Part shown: one piece after another, positions 27,410-37,253 of the stretch
Layout of the letters: the number at the start of each line of letters is the position of its first letter
Position numbering within the stretch: the stretch's first letter is position 1
NCBI RefSeq assembly: GCF_020829625.1
Contig: NZ_JAIVFX010000011.1
Span: 1-64,000 of the forward strand
From: Nostoc sp. XA010
GTDB lineage: Bacteria > Cyanobacteriota > Cyanobacteriia > Cyanobacteriales > Nostocaceae
Reading direction: 5' to 3'
DNA length: 64,000 nt
Translations under genes and position numbers: made by a program
Notes under the pieces: model-generated
Databases searched by the model: none
Seen by the model: only the letters and a program-made list of their open reading frames with translations
Told to the model about the DNA's origin: nothing

Positions 27410-27458
27410 ACCCAAAAAACCAAGTTTCTTTAGGCTGCAAATTTTATCACAGACGTGC

Positions 27459-27464
27459 TATAAT
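27459..27464 (+). promoter_or_regulatory. -10 box of tRNA-Arg
   Basis: TATAAT lies 12 bp ahead of the mature tRNA start. No clear -35 hexamer is seen at 17 bp spacing. Confidence 0.55.
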
Positions 27465-27476
27465 GTGTAAGACTAA

Positions 27477-27549
27477 GGGCGCGTAGCTCAGTGGATAGAG
27501 CAACAGATTCCGGTTCTGTGGGTCGGGGGTTCAAATCCCTCCGCGCTCG
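27477..27549 (+). tRNA. tRNA-Arg (anticodon CCG)
   Basis: The sequence folds into a full cloverleaf: acceptor arms GGGCGCG and CGCGCTC (one G-T pair), D arm GCTC...GAGC, anticodon stem ACAGA/TCTGT with loop TTCCGGT (anticodon CCG, reading CGG), and T arm GGGGG/CCCTC with loop TTCAAAT. The CCA end is not encoded. A TATAAT box is just upstream. Confidence 0.97.
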
Positions 27550-28028
27550 TTACCTGTCGATTGCCAAATTATTTGTCTGCATTGAAGTATTGATGTCCGT
27601 GTTGATAAATTGTGTGTCACTACGACATCCTGCCTGCCATATCTAACATTATCGCAGAACTCTTTTTTTAGAGGATAACTAACCCTCTTCTAATAAACAG
27701 AAATGTTTCTTTATATCCATTGGGAATGTGATCGCTTTCCTAGGGCGCTTTTGTGAAAGTGGGAAAATCCAATCAGTGAAAGCCTTTAGCAGCTTTACTT
27801 TTTGGCTGTAGGTTTTAATTTATATTAGAAAATAAAGCCTCGAACCTTTGTTAAATCAAAGTTCCATAGCCTGGCTTAAATTATTGTTTTCCGAGAGTGA
27901 CAGAAGAGGGCTAATCAGTGTTTAATATTAGAGCTAAAATCAAGCTCCCTTTAATATAATAAAAATCAGGGTGTGGTTATAGTCACTCTGCTATATAGCA
28001 GCTAAAGCTATTCAACGAGCTAATTCTA
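27550..28028. other. Intergenic region
   Basis: This 479-bp AT-rich stretch lies between tRNA-Arg and the end of the NACHT gene. I see no gene, strong hairpin or repeat in it. tRNA genes are common integration sites, and the accessory NACHT gene follows, but no attachment-site repeat was found by eye. Confidence 0.45.
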
Positions 28029-31000
28029 CTAAAACCAATTATCCTTGCGTGCAATTTCTCCTACTTTAACTACTTTTGATGCAACAATATTTCTACACTT
28101 AGCCTCAGCAGCAGCAACTAAAAATCCTGGATAATGCTCTGGTTCTCTGGCGATTTTCTGTGCAATATCATCAGGTAGAGAATCGGTTGATACTATGCGA
28201 ATAAATTTTTGATAAGCATAACGTTCAGACACAACGCCTTTCAAATAACTTTTTGATATGATGTTCAGAGCGGATTGCCAGCTAATTTGTTCGTTTCCAA
28301 GTAATTGAATCGCTACACTTTGCCAATATTGCAGCACTTGAAGGTCAGTTCCATTGTATTCATTTAGATATTTTGAATATAAATCTTTGGGATTATTTGA
28401 GCGAATACTTAGAATAGTTAAGGTTCTTGCCTTTAAATTATCTGGCAACGACTTAACATTAAATATAATTAAACGGGCACTCGATTGCTGTGTTACTGAT
28501 ACAGATTCTTCTACGGATTTATATAAACGTTGCCAATTATCGATAGATAAGTTTTCAACCAAAACGTCAATTGTTATAGCAAGTTGTTCTAATGTTTTCT
28601 GACTACCCCAAGTTATTAAAAGTAAAACAGCAAACATTTTGTCAATTACATTATCTGTTTGTTCAAATAGCTTTTGCCAATAGGATATTGTACCAGCTCT
28701 CAATCTTGCATAACGTGCCCTTCTACACAACGAGACAGAGTGGTCAAAAAGGTCAGTAAAGCCTTTACAAGTTTCACTTTTAGACTTAATCCCACTAGCA
28801 ATATTAGCAATATGCAAAAATACCCACTGTTCACCAAATAATGAACGAGCCTTTTCAACTAAATTATCCCAATGCGTTATTTCAGTTGCCCATTCAGCTA
28901 CAGTATTTTGTGATTCATTTTCTACAGTATTTAAAAAATCATAGAACTTATCCAATACAGGAAAATTTGTTGGATCTTTAATTGTTTGTCTATCGAGAGA
29001 AGGAATACGTACTATTCTAGTATTAGAATAAATCATCCTCTCCTCTTGCCATATATGCGACAATGATAATGGATAATAGTAAACAGTGAAAGCTATGGCA
29101 TATCGCTTTGCATCCAGAGCATAACTCAGAAGTTCTAAAATATATTTTGGACGCGGTTGAACATCAGTGTTAAAATCTCCGCTGAGAATCGATTTAAAGG
29201 CAACGTTGAAATGCTCTTCTGTGATTCCAAAATAATCATATCGCCGCGCCTTAAAAAGAATTTCAATGCGTAGTGGGTTGCTAATCTCATCCGAGAGTAT
29301 TGTACTTAGTTCGCTTACGGATAGCCGTGATATACTACCAAAGTACAATCCATATTCAAGCCAGCGCGTGCGATCACCATTTTTTTGAGCAAGAACAGCT
29401 CCAAGCCATAATTTATCAACATCCTCAGAAGATGCATTTGCTTTAATTAAATCAATTACATCCAAGGCATAGTCTTTAGGAGGAGCATTCCCTAAAATTG
29501 CAAGGCAACGGGTAATAAGTTCATCTTGACCACAATCTTTTGGAAGTACCAGTGGATTACCTGAACCAAGCCTGCGACTGTTAGAGGTTAATAAGTACCG
29601 TAACCCAATACCGTCTAAAATAAGTTCTATAACTTTACGGACAGACTTAGGGTGTTGATTAAAAACCCAGTCAGACAGTAACATAGCAGCCAATAGCCTT
29701 GGATAGCTAATAAGCGAATATCCATCCTCTGTAATAAGTTCTTCGATACGATCAATTAAATCTGCAAGTTCTCCTTTGCTATAGCATCCAGCATAGAACC
29801 TTGTAACATTTAGCCAGTAAAAATCACGTGCGATTGCATCAAATCGATCAGGTTTTGTCCCAGGTTTTTCGTTTCCTGGTGGTGATGGTGGAGCTGTAAC
29901 GTACAGATGTTTTGCTGCAAAATATTCCCGAAGAGGTTGAACCTCAAACTCATAAGTACCTTCAACACGAGATACTAAAGCACCTACACGCTCAACCATG
30001 CAAACCAATAAATCTTCCACCAAGGACTCTGGATATCCTTCATTGGTAAGATAATCAGCTAATAAATTATGAAGCCGTTCCTGCGTGATACGACCACTAC
30101 CATTTTTTTCTTCAGCTTCTACGTGAAGTATCCATGCTAAGTACCTATTGATATCAATTAATAATTCTCGATTATTTCTGACTACCGAGTTTTTTTCTGC
30201 CTCCCTATCGAAATAAAGCTCTATGTAACTGTCGTAAAGAGCAGTACGTTTATCAGGCAAAGATGCAGTTTTTCTAAGTATTAGGCTAAATAATATAGTT
30301 AACTGCATTGCATTTCTAGCAAGATCCCGCAGGTGAGGCAGGTCTAACTTTTCCTGAATAACTTTTTTGACATCCTTGATTTGTTGTTGATCTAGCTTTC
30401 TAGCCTTCATCCACTTTTTTGCATAGTCATCAATTAGTGGACGAGTAACTGAGCCTAAATGGTAGTAAGGAAACATATCCTCTGGGAAACCCGGTGAATC
30501 CGCAAATGCAGCTGGACGACTGGTTACTATAACTTGTAGAGATGCTGCATTTCCTCCAATACGCTTAACCCCGGTAATAATCTCTTTGACAACTTCCCTT
30601 CTTGTCTCTATATCAGCAACTTCATCGAGTCCATCAAAAACAAGAAGAATGGAACTTAGCTTTGCTACAGCGTGTAAATCCGCCACATCAAACTCAAAAC
30701 CACCAGAATCATTTTCTATCTGAGCAGCAAGAAAAGACTCTAAAGATTTATTCCATTTGGGGTGTGGTTCATTATATTTATCGGCAGAGAAGGGATTTTG
30801 TTTTGCTAGCCAAGAAGCTAAATCTCGAAGATCAACTCTAAATGGTAAACGGACAGATGAAAACTTATGCTCCCCTGGTAATTTTTCAAAAGCTTCATAT
30901 TCTCTGTACTGATCTGGAATCAGTTGTTCTATCTTCTCTTTACCAAGAATTTGCATCCTATGCACTTGACAAACGTACTGGGTTATAGTTGATTTTCCCT

Positions 31001-31898
31001 GTCCCGGGGCACCTTCCAGTACTACACAAGAAATATGTTTTTGCATCAGTGGGTGAAGCAGCATCGCTGCTGCTCCCAATTGCTCATCTCTACCCCCATT
31101 AACCTCAAGAAGTGTGTCAAATGTGGAGGATAAATCTTCGGAAGAAAAACCTTTTTGACTAGCTCGACGACGATGAAAAATATCACGAGCAATAGACCGA
31201 TGCGTAAAATTATAAAGGTAGAGTCGTTTTCTCGTAAGTGCGCTATTCGGTGGTACAATTGGTATATCTATAAATAAATCAAGAAGCCTGTTATCAAGCT
31301 CAACCTGCTTAAATTTGACTTTTTGATCTATATCAAATTGATGTGTAACATAAGCTCGAATTGCAGAAGCTCTTCTTTCCTTATTTTCTGATAGTCCAGA
31401 CTCAATTACAGACCTAATTAAATCTTGACCTGTCATCAGTGCAGGATATACCCACTTGAGATCCCAGGCATTATCTAAACGTCGGCTTAAATCATCACGC
31501 CACCAACATTTTGATGAAACACCAAGTTGGCTATTTAGTAATTGATTAGCTTTATCAATTGAGCCAGAATCAGGATGTGCAGTTCCTTTAATATTCGTAA
31601 GTAAAATATATTGTTTTGCTCCCTTTGGGATTTGCTTTTTAAGTTTTGCCGCTTCGCCCTTGAGAGTATCTACCAACCATTTGTGAGGGTCGGCTTCTGC
31701 TAAAGGTTGCCTTACGAACTTAACTTGGTACATTATGAAACCGTGCTCATCATCCTCATTAAGAGGACTTAGTGCATCTCTGCCACCATCAGGTTGTGCA
31801 ACTGGAAAACATTGGACATTAGGAAACTCTTTCGTAAGTAGGGCTTGGCAAAATTGTTGAAAGCTTTCTGGTTCTAGATTCTCAAAGGGGTAATCCAT
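28029..31898 (-). CDS. Nuclease-NACHT STAND ATPase (probable antiphage defence)
   Basis: A 1289-residue protein with three parts. Residues 1-130 look like a restriction-endonuclease (Mrr-like PD-(D/E)XK) domain: FENLEPESFQQFCQALL, then PDGGRDALS with aspartates 37 and 41, and IMYQVKF with Gln58-x-Lys60. Residues about 285-560 are a NACHT NTPase: Walker A LEGAPGQGKSTITQ near 295-307, Walker B ILLVFDGLDEVAD near 418-429, and the sensor-like VIVTSRPAAF. The rest (about 600-1289) is a long helical region without clear repeats, the likely sensor. This architecture is that of Avs-like or bNACHT defence proteins, in which the sensor detects a viral protein and the nuclease cuts DNA. The role is inferred. 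It stands alone near a tRNA. Confidence 0.85.
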   Translation of the reverse strand: MDYPFENLEPESFQQFCQALLTKEFPNVQCFPVAQPDGGRDALSPLNEDDEHGFIMYQVKFVRQPLAEADPHKWLVDTLKGEAAKLKKQIPKGAKQYILLTNIKGTAHPDSGSIDKANQLLNSQLGVSSKCWWRDDLSRRLDNAWDLKWVYPALMTGQDLIRSVIESGLSENKERRASAIRAYVTHQFDIDQKVKFKQVELDNRLLDLFIDIPIVPPNSALTRKRLYLYNFTHRSIARDIFHRRRASQKGFSSEDLSSTFDTLLEVNGGRDEQLGAAAMLLHPLMQKHISCVVLEGAPGQGKSTITQYVCQVHRMQILGKEKIEQLIPDQYREYEAFEKLPGEHKFSSVRLPFRVDLRDLASWLAKQNPFSADKYNEPHPKWNKSLESFLAAQIENDSGGFEFDVADLHAVAKLSSILLVFDGLDEVADIETRREVVKEIITGVKRIGGNAASLQVIVTSRPAAFADSPGFPEDMFPYYHLGSVTRPLIDDYAKKWMKARKLDQQQIKDVKKVIQEKLDLPHLRDLARNAMQLTILFSLILRKTASLPDKRTALYDSYIELYFDREAEKNSVVRNNRELLIDINRYLAWILHVEAEEKNGSGRITQERLHNLLADYLTNEGYPESLVEDLLVCMVERVGALVSRVEGTYEFEVQPLREYFAAKHLYVTAPPSPPGNEKPGTKPDRFDAIARDFYWLNVTRFYAGCYSKGELADLIDRIEELITEDGYSLISYPRLLAAMLLSDWVFNQHPKSVRKVIELILDGIGLRYLLTSNSRRLGSGNPLVLPKDCGQDELITRCLAILGNAPPKDYALDVIDLIKANASSEDVDKLWLGAVLAQKNGDRTRWLEYGLYFGSISRLSVSELSTILSDEISNPLRIEILFKARRYDYFGITEEHFNVAFKSILSGDFNTDVQPRPKYILELLSYALDAKRYAIAFTVYYYPLSLSHIWQEERMIYSNTRIVRIPSLDRQTIKDPTNFPVLDKFYDFLNTVENESQNTVAEWATEITHWDNLVEKARSLFGEQWVFLHIANIASGIKSKSETCKGFTDLFDHSVSLCRRARYARLRAGTISYWQKLFEQTDNVIDKMFAVLLLITWGSQKTLEQLAITIDVLVENLSIDNWQRLYKSVEESVSVTQQSSARLIIFNVKSLPDNLKARTLTILSIRSNNPKDLYSKYLNEYNGTDLQVLQYWQSVAIQLLGNEQISWQSALNIISKSYLKGVVSERYAYQKFIRIVSTDSLPDDIAQKIAREPEHYPGFLVAAAEAKCRNIVASKVVKVGEIARKDNWF

Positions 31899-32076
31899 AC
31901 TGTTTTCCTGAGTTGATCTTGTTATAGCAAGAGCTAAAAGATATTTTTAATAACTGTTAAAATAACAATATATACACTAATATTGCTTTATTAAACCTGT
32001 GTTTTATCTACCTGAAAATATCTGTAAAATAAAATTTCTGTAAGTTGGACAAAAGTTCAAGGGGCGATATGCAAAT

Positions 32077-32460
32077 ATGGTTTTACGATATACTAACGCA
32101 TTTGTCACCATAGCATCGGTTAATTGCGAGACTCTAGTTATTTTTTATACTAAAATTTTGGAGCAAAAGCCAGTTATTTTGATTACGAATGTCTATGCTG
32201 AGTTTAATTTGGTTGGTATGCGTTTAGGTATTTTTAAACCAAAGAACACAAACGAATCAGAATTTGAAGCGATTGCCAAAAGTAAGATAAGTCTGTGCTT
32301 AGAGGTGAGTAACTTAGAAGATGCGATCGCTCACCTAACAACTTTGGGCTATCCCCCACCAGGAGACATTTCCATTGCTTCTCACGGCAGAGAAATTTAT
32401 GCCTATGATCCTGATGGTAATCGGATAATTTTACATCAAGCCCCAGTGAATGATAATTAA
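32077..32460 (+). CDS. VOC (glyoxalase/bleomycin-resistance-like) family protein
   Basis: A 127-residue single VOC domain: FVTIASVNCETLVIFYTKIL, then GMRLGIFKP, CLEVSNLEDAIAHLTTLGYP and the C-terminal EIYAYDPDGNRIILHQ. The final DPDGN-x-I-x-L-x-Q is the family hallmark. Members bind a metal or small molecules in a beta-alpha-beta cup. The substrate is unknown. It ends 31 bp before the YlqF gene on the same strand. Confidence 0.85.
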   Translation: MVLRYTNAFVTIASVNCETLVIFYTKILEQKPVILITNVYAEFNLVGMRLGIFKPKNTNESEFEAIAKSKISLCLEVSNLEDAIAHLTTLGYPPPGDISIASHGREIYAYDPDGNRIILHQAPVNDN

Positions 32461-32491
32461 TAAGTGATAATAATTTATTTGGTAATTGATT

Positions 32492-33373
32492 ATGGCTATA
32501 ACTCAAAACTATAGATTAAACCTGATTCAATGGTATCCAGGTCACATTGCGAAAGCTGAAAGGAAGCTCAAAGAACAGCTGAAGCGCGTAGATGTGGTGT
32601 TTGAGGTACGAGACGCGCGGATTCCCTTAGCAACTCATCATCCGCAAATAGGTGAGTGGGTGGAGGGTAAGACACGGGTGTTGATACTTAACCGAGTAGA
32701 TATGATTACGCCGCAAATGCGATCGCTGTGGATAGATTGGTTTAAACGTCAAGGAGAAGTCCCTTATTTTACCAATGCTCAACATGGTAAAGGTATAGCA
32801 GAAGTGGCGCGGGCAGCACAAGCTGCTGGAGTAGAACTTAATAAAAGAAGAAGCGATCGCGGAATGTTACCCCGTCCAGTGCGGGCTGTGGTGATTGGTT
32901 TTCCCAATGTCGGTAAATCAGCTTTGATTAACCGCCTGTTAGGACGGCGAGTTGTAGAAAGTGCAGCCCGTCCTGGGGTGACGCGCCAACTGCGCTGGGT
33001 GCGAATTTCCGAACATTTGGAATTGCTAGATGCTCCTGGTGTCATCCCTTTAAGATTAGAAGACCAAGATGCAGCATTGAAATTAGCCATTTGTGATGAT
33101 ATCGGTGAAGCATCTTATGATAACCAGCTAGTAGCAGCGGCTCTAGTGGATTTACTCAACTATTTAGAAGCTGTAGCCGCAGATTTATTACCAAAGAAAC
33201 CATTACAGTCCCGTTACCAACTCGATTCGACATCAGACACCGGAGACACCTATTTGCACGCCTTGGCGGAGCATCGTTACAAAGGTGATATAGAGCGAGC
33301 TGCAAGGCAACTTTTAACAGATTTTCGCAAAGGTTCGTTAGGTGAAATGAGTTTAGAATTACCGCCTAATTAA
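32492..33373 (+). CDS. ylqF: Ribosome biogenesis GTPase YlqF (RbgA)
   Basis: A 293-residue circularly permuted GTPase that acts late in 50S subunit assembly. The permuted order of motifs is clear: G4 LILNRVDM near residue 65, then G1 GFPNVGKSALINRLL near 125, G2/G3 PGVTRQ and LLDAPGV. The start MAITQNYRLNLIQWYPGHIA holds the family's QWYPGHM-like signature. ATG at 32492 is chosen over an in-frame TTG at 32486. It follows the VOC gene closely. Confidence 0.95.
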   Translation: MAITQNYRLNLIQWYPGHIAKAERKLKEQLKRVDVVFEVRDARIPLATHHPQIGEWVEGKTRVLILNRVDMITPQMRSLWIDWFKRQGEVPYFTNAQHGKGIAEVARAAQAAGVELNKRRSDRGMLPRPVRAVVIGFPNVGKSALINRLLGRRVVESAARPGVTRQLRWVRISEHLELLDAPGVIPLRLEDQDAALKLAICDDIGEASYDNQLVAAALVDLLNYLEAVAADLLPKKPLQSRYQLDSTSDTGDTYLHALAEHRYKGDIERAARQLLTDFRKGSLGEMSLELPPN

Positions 33374-33400
33374 ATAAGAGTGACAGAAAAGGAAAAACTT

Positions 33401-34885
33401 CTAACTTCTGATTTTTAATTGAGCAGCCCGCACTCTCAAAATTAACATAGTTCCTCCTGTAAATAACATACCGAGTAACAGGGTTTTTAGGCTAAGGCTT
33501 TTCCCGCTCTCACTTACTAAAATACCTTCCAATATTAGAGAAGGTATTAATATTCCCCCATAAATCAATAAATTAGAAAGGATCAATCTTCTTTTTGCTA
33601 GTAGAGTTAATATCGTTAAGCCAAACCCTAGAGGAATAAAACTTAGTGCATAGTAAAAAATTCTCTGATTTTTAGGTATTAATTCCAATAAATTCAAAGA
33701 GTAAAAATTCTGTAAGTTATCTACATATACTTGAATAGTTGCTCTGGAATAAGTGATGATTATATGGTGAGGTTTAGTGTCTGTAAAAATATTAGGTATA
33801 TTCAGTCTTAAATCTGCTCCATTTTCTCCAGTTATCGGCGTTCGTAATCGAAAATCTAAGCCATTTCCCTGCTGTCCTAGTGTCAAATTGCGACGTAGGG
33901 AAGTGCCGGAAATCGAAATAACGCGGGCAGGGCCAAACTGCTCTAAGTTAGTAGTAGCCAGGGTAGTGCTGAGTGTAAATTCAGATGTTTTACTAATTCT
34001 TTTGCTGAGAGTTGTGACAGGAGTAGCTGTTTGTAGCCAATGACTAGAACTCAAAAAAACACCTTTACCTTCCTGTGCATCTAAAGGCTGTCCTTGCCAC
34101 AATAGTTCTGGCAATTGTCCAGTCTGTTCTTTATAGCAACATTTTCCTTTAAATTGATAATTAGCTATTAGTGAATTACCAAGATTATTAAAGTAACTGG
34201 AATCAGCTAATCCTTGTGCTACCTCATTTCTTGAGATGGCTCGATCAGCAATATAAATTTCAGACATATATCCTTGCCAAGGTCTATCCCTCGTCTGTTC
34301 GTTACCAATCAGTAGGGGATAATTTGCATCCCAATTACTCAAATTTATCGTATTTTGCCACAACAGCGAAATCAAGAATGTCAAAAGTATATATCCAATA
34401 AAAAATACTACTATCTGTTTAATTGAGCGGCTAGCTCTACTGTTTTCTATTTGTGCAACAGTATTTTTAAAGCTTTGACTATTCCATAGATAAAAGCAAA
34501 TTAAACCAATAAATCCACCAATACTATTGTTAATAATATCCGATGGAGTAGGCATTCTTGAAGGTAGAAATATTTGCAATACTTCAACTGTAAACGATAA
34601 GCCAGCACTCACCAAAGTAACTATGAAAACTTGCACTCCTGTTTTTATTCTTCTTTTCTGCAAGAGTCTAGTGAAGCCAAACCCTAAAGGCATAAATAGC
34701 AAAAAATTATTTACCTGGTCTTGAAAATTACTAGCATTGTTAAAATTGGCAAAAAACTCTGGCAGGGAAAAACTGTCTGGGATGAAAAAATTAAATGGAT
34801 AAAGTGTAGCTAATAGTACTAATAAAATGCTGCCAATCACAATCACTAAATTAAATACTTGAGAAAAACTCGGGCGTTGATTCAT
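33401..34885 (-). CDS. VanZ-domain membrane protein with LamG-like domain
   Basis: A 494-residue protein. The N-terminal VanZ-like module (about 10-190) has five hydrophobic helices with FQDQVNNFLLFMPLGFGFTR and the conserved PTPSDIINNSIGGFIG. The middle (about 195-390) is a concanavalin A/LamG-like beta domain: NPxxIGN-like SNWDANYPLLIGNEQTRDRP, WQGYMSEIYIADRAI and KPHHIIITYS. Two or three further helices end the protein. The combination suggests a membrane protein with an extracellular sugar-binding part. The cellular role is not known. It converges with ylqF. Confidence 0.85.
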   Translation of the reverse strand: MNQRPSFSQVFNLVIVIGSILLVLLATLYPFNFFIPDSFSLPEFFANFNNASNFQDQVNNFLLFMPLGFGFTRLLQKRRIKTGVQVFIVTLVSAGLSFTVEVLQIFLPSRMPTPSDIINNSIGGFIGLICFYLWNSQSFKNTVAQIENSRASRSIKQIVVFFIGYILLTFLISLLWQNTINLSNWDANYPLLIGNEQTRDRPWQGYMSEIYIADRAISRNEVAQGLADSSYFNNLGNSLIANYQFKGKCCYKEQTGQLPELLWQGQPLDAQEGKGVFLSSSHWLQTATPVTTLSKRISKTSEFTLSTTLATTNLEQFGPARVISISGTSLRRNLTLGQQGNGLDFRLRTPITGENGADLRLNIPNIFTDTKPHHIIITYSRATIQVYVDNLQNFYSLNLLELIPKNQRIFYYALSFIPLGFGLTILTLLAKRRLILSNLLIYGGILIPSLILEGILVSESGKSLSLKTLLLGMLFTGGTMLILRVRAAQLKIRS

Positions 34886-35580
34886 AAAAATTTATGTTAT
34901 TATTACGACTAACAATAAAGTTAGTTTCAATACATCAATGATTTTTGAGAGTAAGTAACTCAGGTACTTTCTTACTTTTCCGTGCTAAGGATGAATTATT
35001 AATTACCAATAATACATGCTTAAAGCTACTTTTGAATTACAGGCGATCTCAACGCTGCTTTAATATTATTTACTAGTAGATAATTATGATCAAAAAATTA
35101 TGAAAAAATCATCAAGATATTATGAAAACTACATATAGTTGGGTTTGGGCTTAAGTTGACACTAATGGCAGATATACGCTCCGATTGAGGGTTTTATTAA
35201 GAAAGGCAGCAGGTGAGGCGGTGCGGTTTGGATAAGAAGATCCCCCCGCCTGTGGCGACTTCTTTAAAAAGGGAGTAAAGGAGGAAATTAGCCTCGTAAT
35301 TTATCGGGGGTTGGGGGGGGATCTTCGCAGGGTAAACAGCCGCAGTTTGAACTTACCGTACTAGCCCAAAAAATTGAAAATTTGCTGGTTTCCCTTCACA
35401 ACGAGATTCAAACCCACTCTAAACTGAATCTCCAGCAAAGTTACCTCCTTCAATGTAACATCTGTCACATGCATTTGTCGGAATCAGTTAACAGTGTCAT
35501 AAAGAAAAGGTGAAGGTTAACCTGTAGTGTATAACTTACCTTAGAGTTGCTTGCACCTCTAGCTTTGATGGATCACACTC
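34886..35580. other. Intergenic region with palindromic element
   Basis: This 695-bp region separates the divergent VanZ and cyclase genes. It holds the GATCCCCCC element at 35236-35326 and otherwise no gene. The sequence after the element (about 35330-35480) has no convincing reading frame. Confidence 0.5.
35236..35326. repeat. Palindromic element, second copy of the nnr type
   Basis: The arms GAAGATCCCCCC and GGGGGGATCTTC are perfect 12-bp inverted repeats, 91 bp apart end to end. The interior shares CGCCTG(T/C)GGCGA and GGGGGTTGGGGGG with the copy in nnr at 25751-25820. Confidence 0.75.
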
Positions 35581-37233
35581 ATGACTGAACTCACGCTACG
35601 CCTACAAGAGGGAGATACCGAGACAACGATCGCAGTTGATCAAGATATATTCACAATTGGCCGTTTGCCGGAATGTAGCCTGTACTTACCTTTTGCTGGA
35701 GTATCTCGCAACCATGCCCGCTTGGCGAAAACAGCTGACGGTGTGTGGACTATTGAGGATCTGGGCAGCAAAAACGGGACGCAAGTAAATAAATATCTTG
35801 TTAACTTTCCCCAAGAGCTACATCACGGCGATATCATTTGGCTGGGCAATGTTAGCCTGGTAGTGCTGCTCACAAGCCCTGTTTCCCAACCGACACCTGG
35901 GTATCCTGGAATTTCGGACATTAATGAGCAAAGAACAATTCTTCACAGTGTTGAACAATTACAACAGCAATGGATCGCAGCTGATAGCAAAGATGGCAAC
36001 ATCAATAATAAAGACAAAACTATTGCCCGTCTCAAAGACTTAGTGGACATAGCCAAAAATCTCTGTGCAGCAGCGTCGATAGAAGAGATTTTTTCTCAGG
36101 TGCAGCAAGTGGTTTTTCGTTACCTTGATAGTATCGAGCGTTTGGCATTATTAATTGATGTTAATGGTTGCGGTCAATTAGAATTAGTCAATGCTGCTAC
36201 TAGAAATATTTCCCAACAAAAACATCTCCCCTCTGATGGAAGTTGGATTAGTCGTAGTATCTGTCAAAAGGTATTTGACGAAAAAGTTGTTATTCAAACA
36301 GCCGATACCCAGCAGGATGAACGGTTTGCTAGTGAACAGAGTATTTTGGTCAAAGGCATTCGCAGCGCGATGGCAGTGCCTTTATGGGATGAGAATAAAG
36401 TTGTAGGCGTATTGTATGCCGATGCCAATCTTTCTTCTTACCATTGGGCAAATGAAGGCGAAGAAGAACTCAGCTTTTTTTCAGCTTTAGCAAACCTTGT
36501 GGCTTCTAGCGTCCAGCGTTGGCTACTCGTAGAGAAACTCAAAACTGAAGAAATGATTCGTCACCGACTAGAACGCTATCATTCTCCCGCAGTCGTACAG
36601 CAGTTGATATCTTTAGGTGCATTACCGGGTGGTCGTTTAGCTCCCACCGAGAGCGAAATCAGTATTTTGTTTGCAGATTTGGTTGGCTTTACGGCAATTT
36701 CTGAACAGTTAACACCAACTGCGATCGCTCAATTATTAAATAATTTATTTGAAGAAATGCTAAAAGAAGTGTTTACTTGGGGTGGCACTTTAGATAAGTA
36801 TATTGGCGATTGTATTATGGCATTTTTTGGCGCTCCAGAACCGCAATCAGATCACGCCAATCGCGCTGTTAATGCTGCCAAGGGAATGCTCACTCGTCTC
36901 GAACATCTTAATGCCAACGGTTTTTGGCACGAACCGCTTCAATTACGTATTGCGATTAATAGCGGTAAGGCTGTTGTGGGAGATGTTGGTAGTTCTCAAA
37001 GGGTGGATTATACCGCATTAGGCGCGACGATCAATCTTGCTGCTCGTATGGAAGCAGTTTGTCCCCCTAGTGAATGCGTGATTAGTGAAGCCACTCATAA
37101 AATGCTTGCACTGCCTTCAGACTTTGAGGAAATGGGAGATTATCGTTTCAAAGGTATTGAGCGATTAGTTAAGGTTTATCAGACAAAATTGCAGCCAATG
37201 CCAACAATTATTACTCCATTTATTAATCTTTAG
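35581..37233 (+). CDS. Adenylate cyclase with FHA and GAF domains
   Basis: A 550-residue signalling protein. Residues 1-100 are an FHA domain (FTIGRLPECSLYLPFAGVSR, then NHARL and DLGSKNGTQVN), which binds phosphothreonine. Residues about 155-320 are a GAF domain. Residues about 355-535 are a class III cyclase: metal-binding ILFADLVGFT, KYIGDCIMAFFGAPE and the transition-state part GATINLAARMEA. The Lys (LDKYIGD) and Thr (DYTALG) at the base-selecting positions fit adenylate cyclases of class IIIb, such as the bicarbonate-stimulated CyaB1 type. It should make cAMP in response to a GAF ligand. It is single, with a long upstream region. Confidence 0.92.
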   Translation: MTELTLRLQEGDTETTIAVDQDIFTIGRLPECSLYLPFAGVSRNHARLAKTADGVWTIEDLGSKNGTQVNKYLVNFPQELHHGDIIWLGNVSLVVLLTSPVSQPTPGYPGISDINEQRTILHSVEQLQQQWIAADSKDGNINNKDKTIARLKDLVDIAKNLCAAASIEEIFSQVQQVVFRYLDSIERLALLIDVNGCGQLELVNAATRNISQQKHLPSDGSWISRSICQKVFDEKVVIQTADTQQDERFASEQSILVKGIRSAMAVPLWDENKVVGVLYADANLSSYHWANEGEEELSFFSALANLVASSVQRWLLVEKLKTEEMIRHRLERYHSPAVVQQLISLGALPGGRLAPTESEISILFADLVGFTAISEQLTPTAIAQLLNNLFEEMLKEVFTWGGTLDKYIGDCIMAFFGAPEPQSDHANRAVNAAKGMLTRLEHLNANGFWHEPLQLRIAINSGKAVVGDVGSSQRVDYTALGATINLAARMEAVCPPSECVISEATHKMLALPSDFEEMGDYRFKGIERLVKVYQTKLQPMPTIITPFINL

Positions 37234-37253
37234 TTTGAGGAACGAATTACGAA

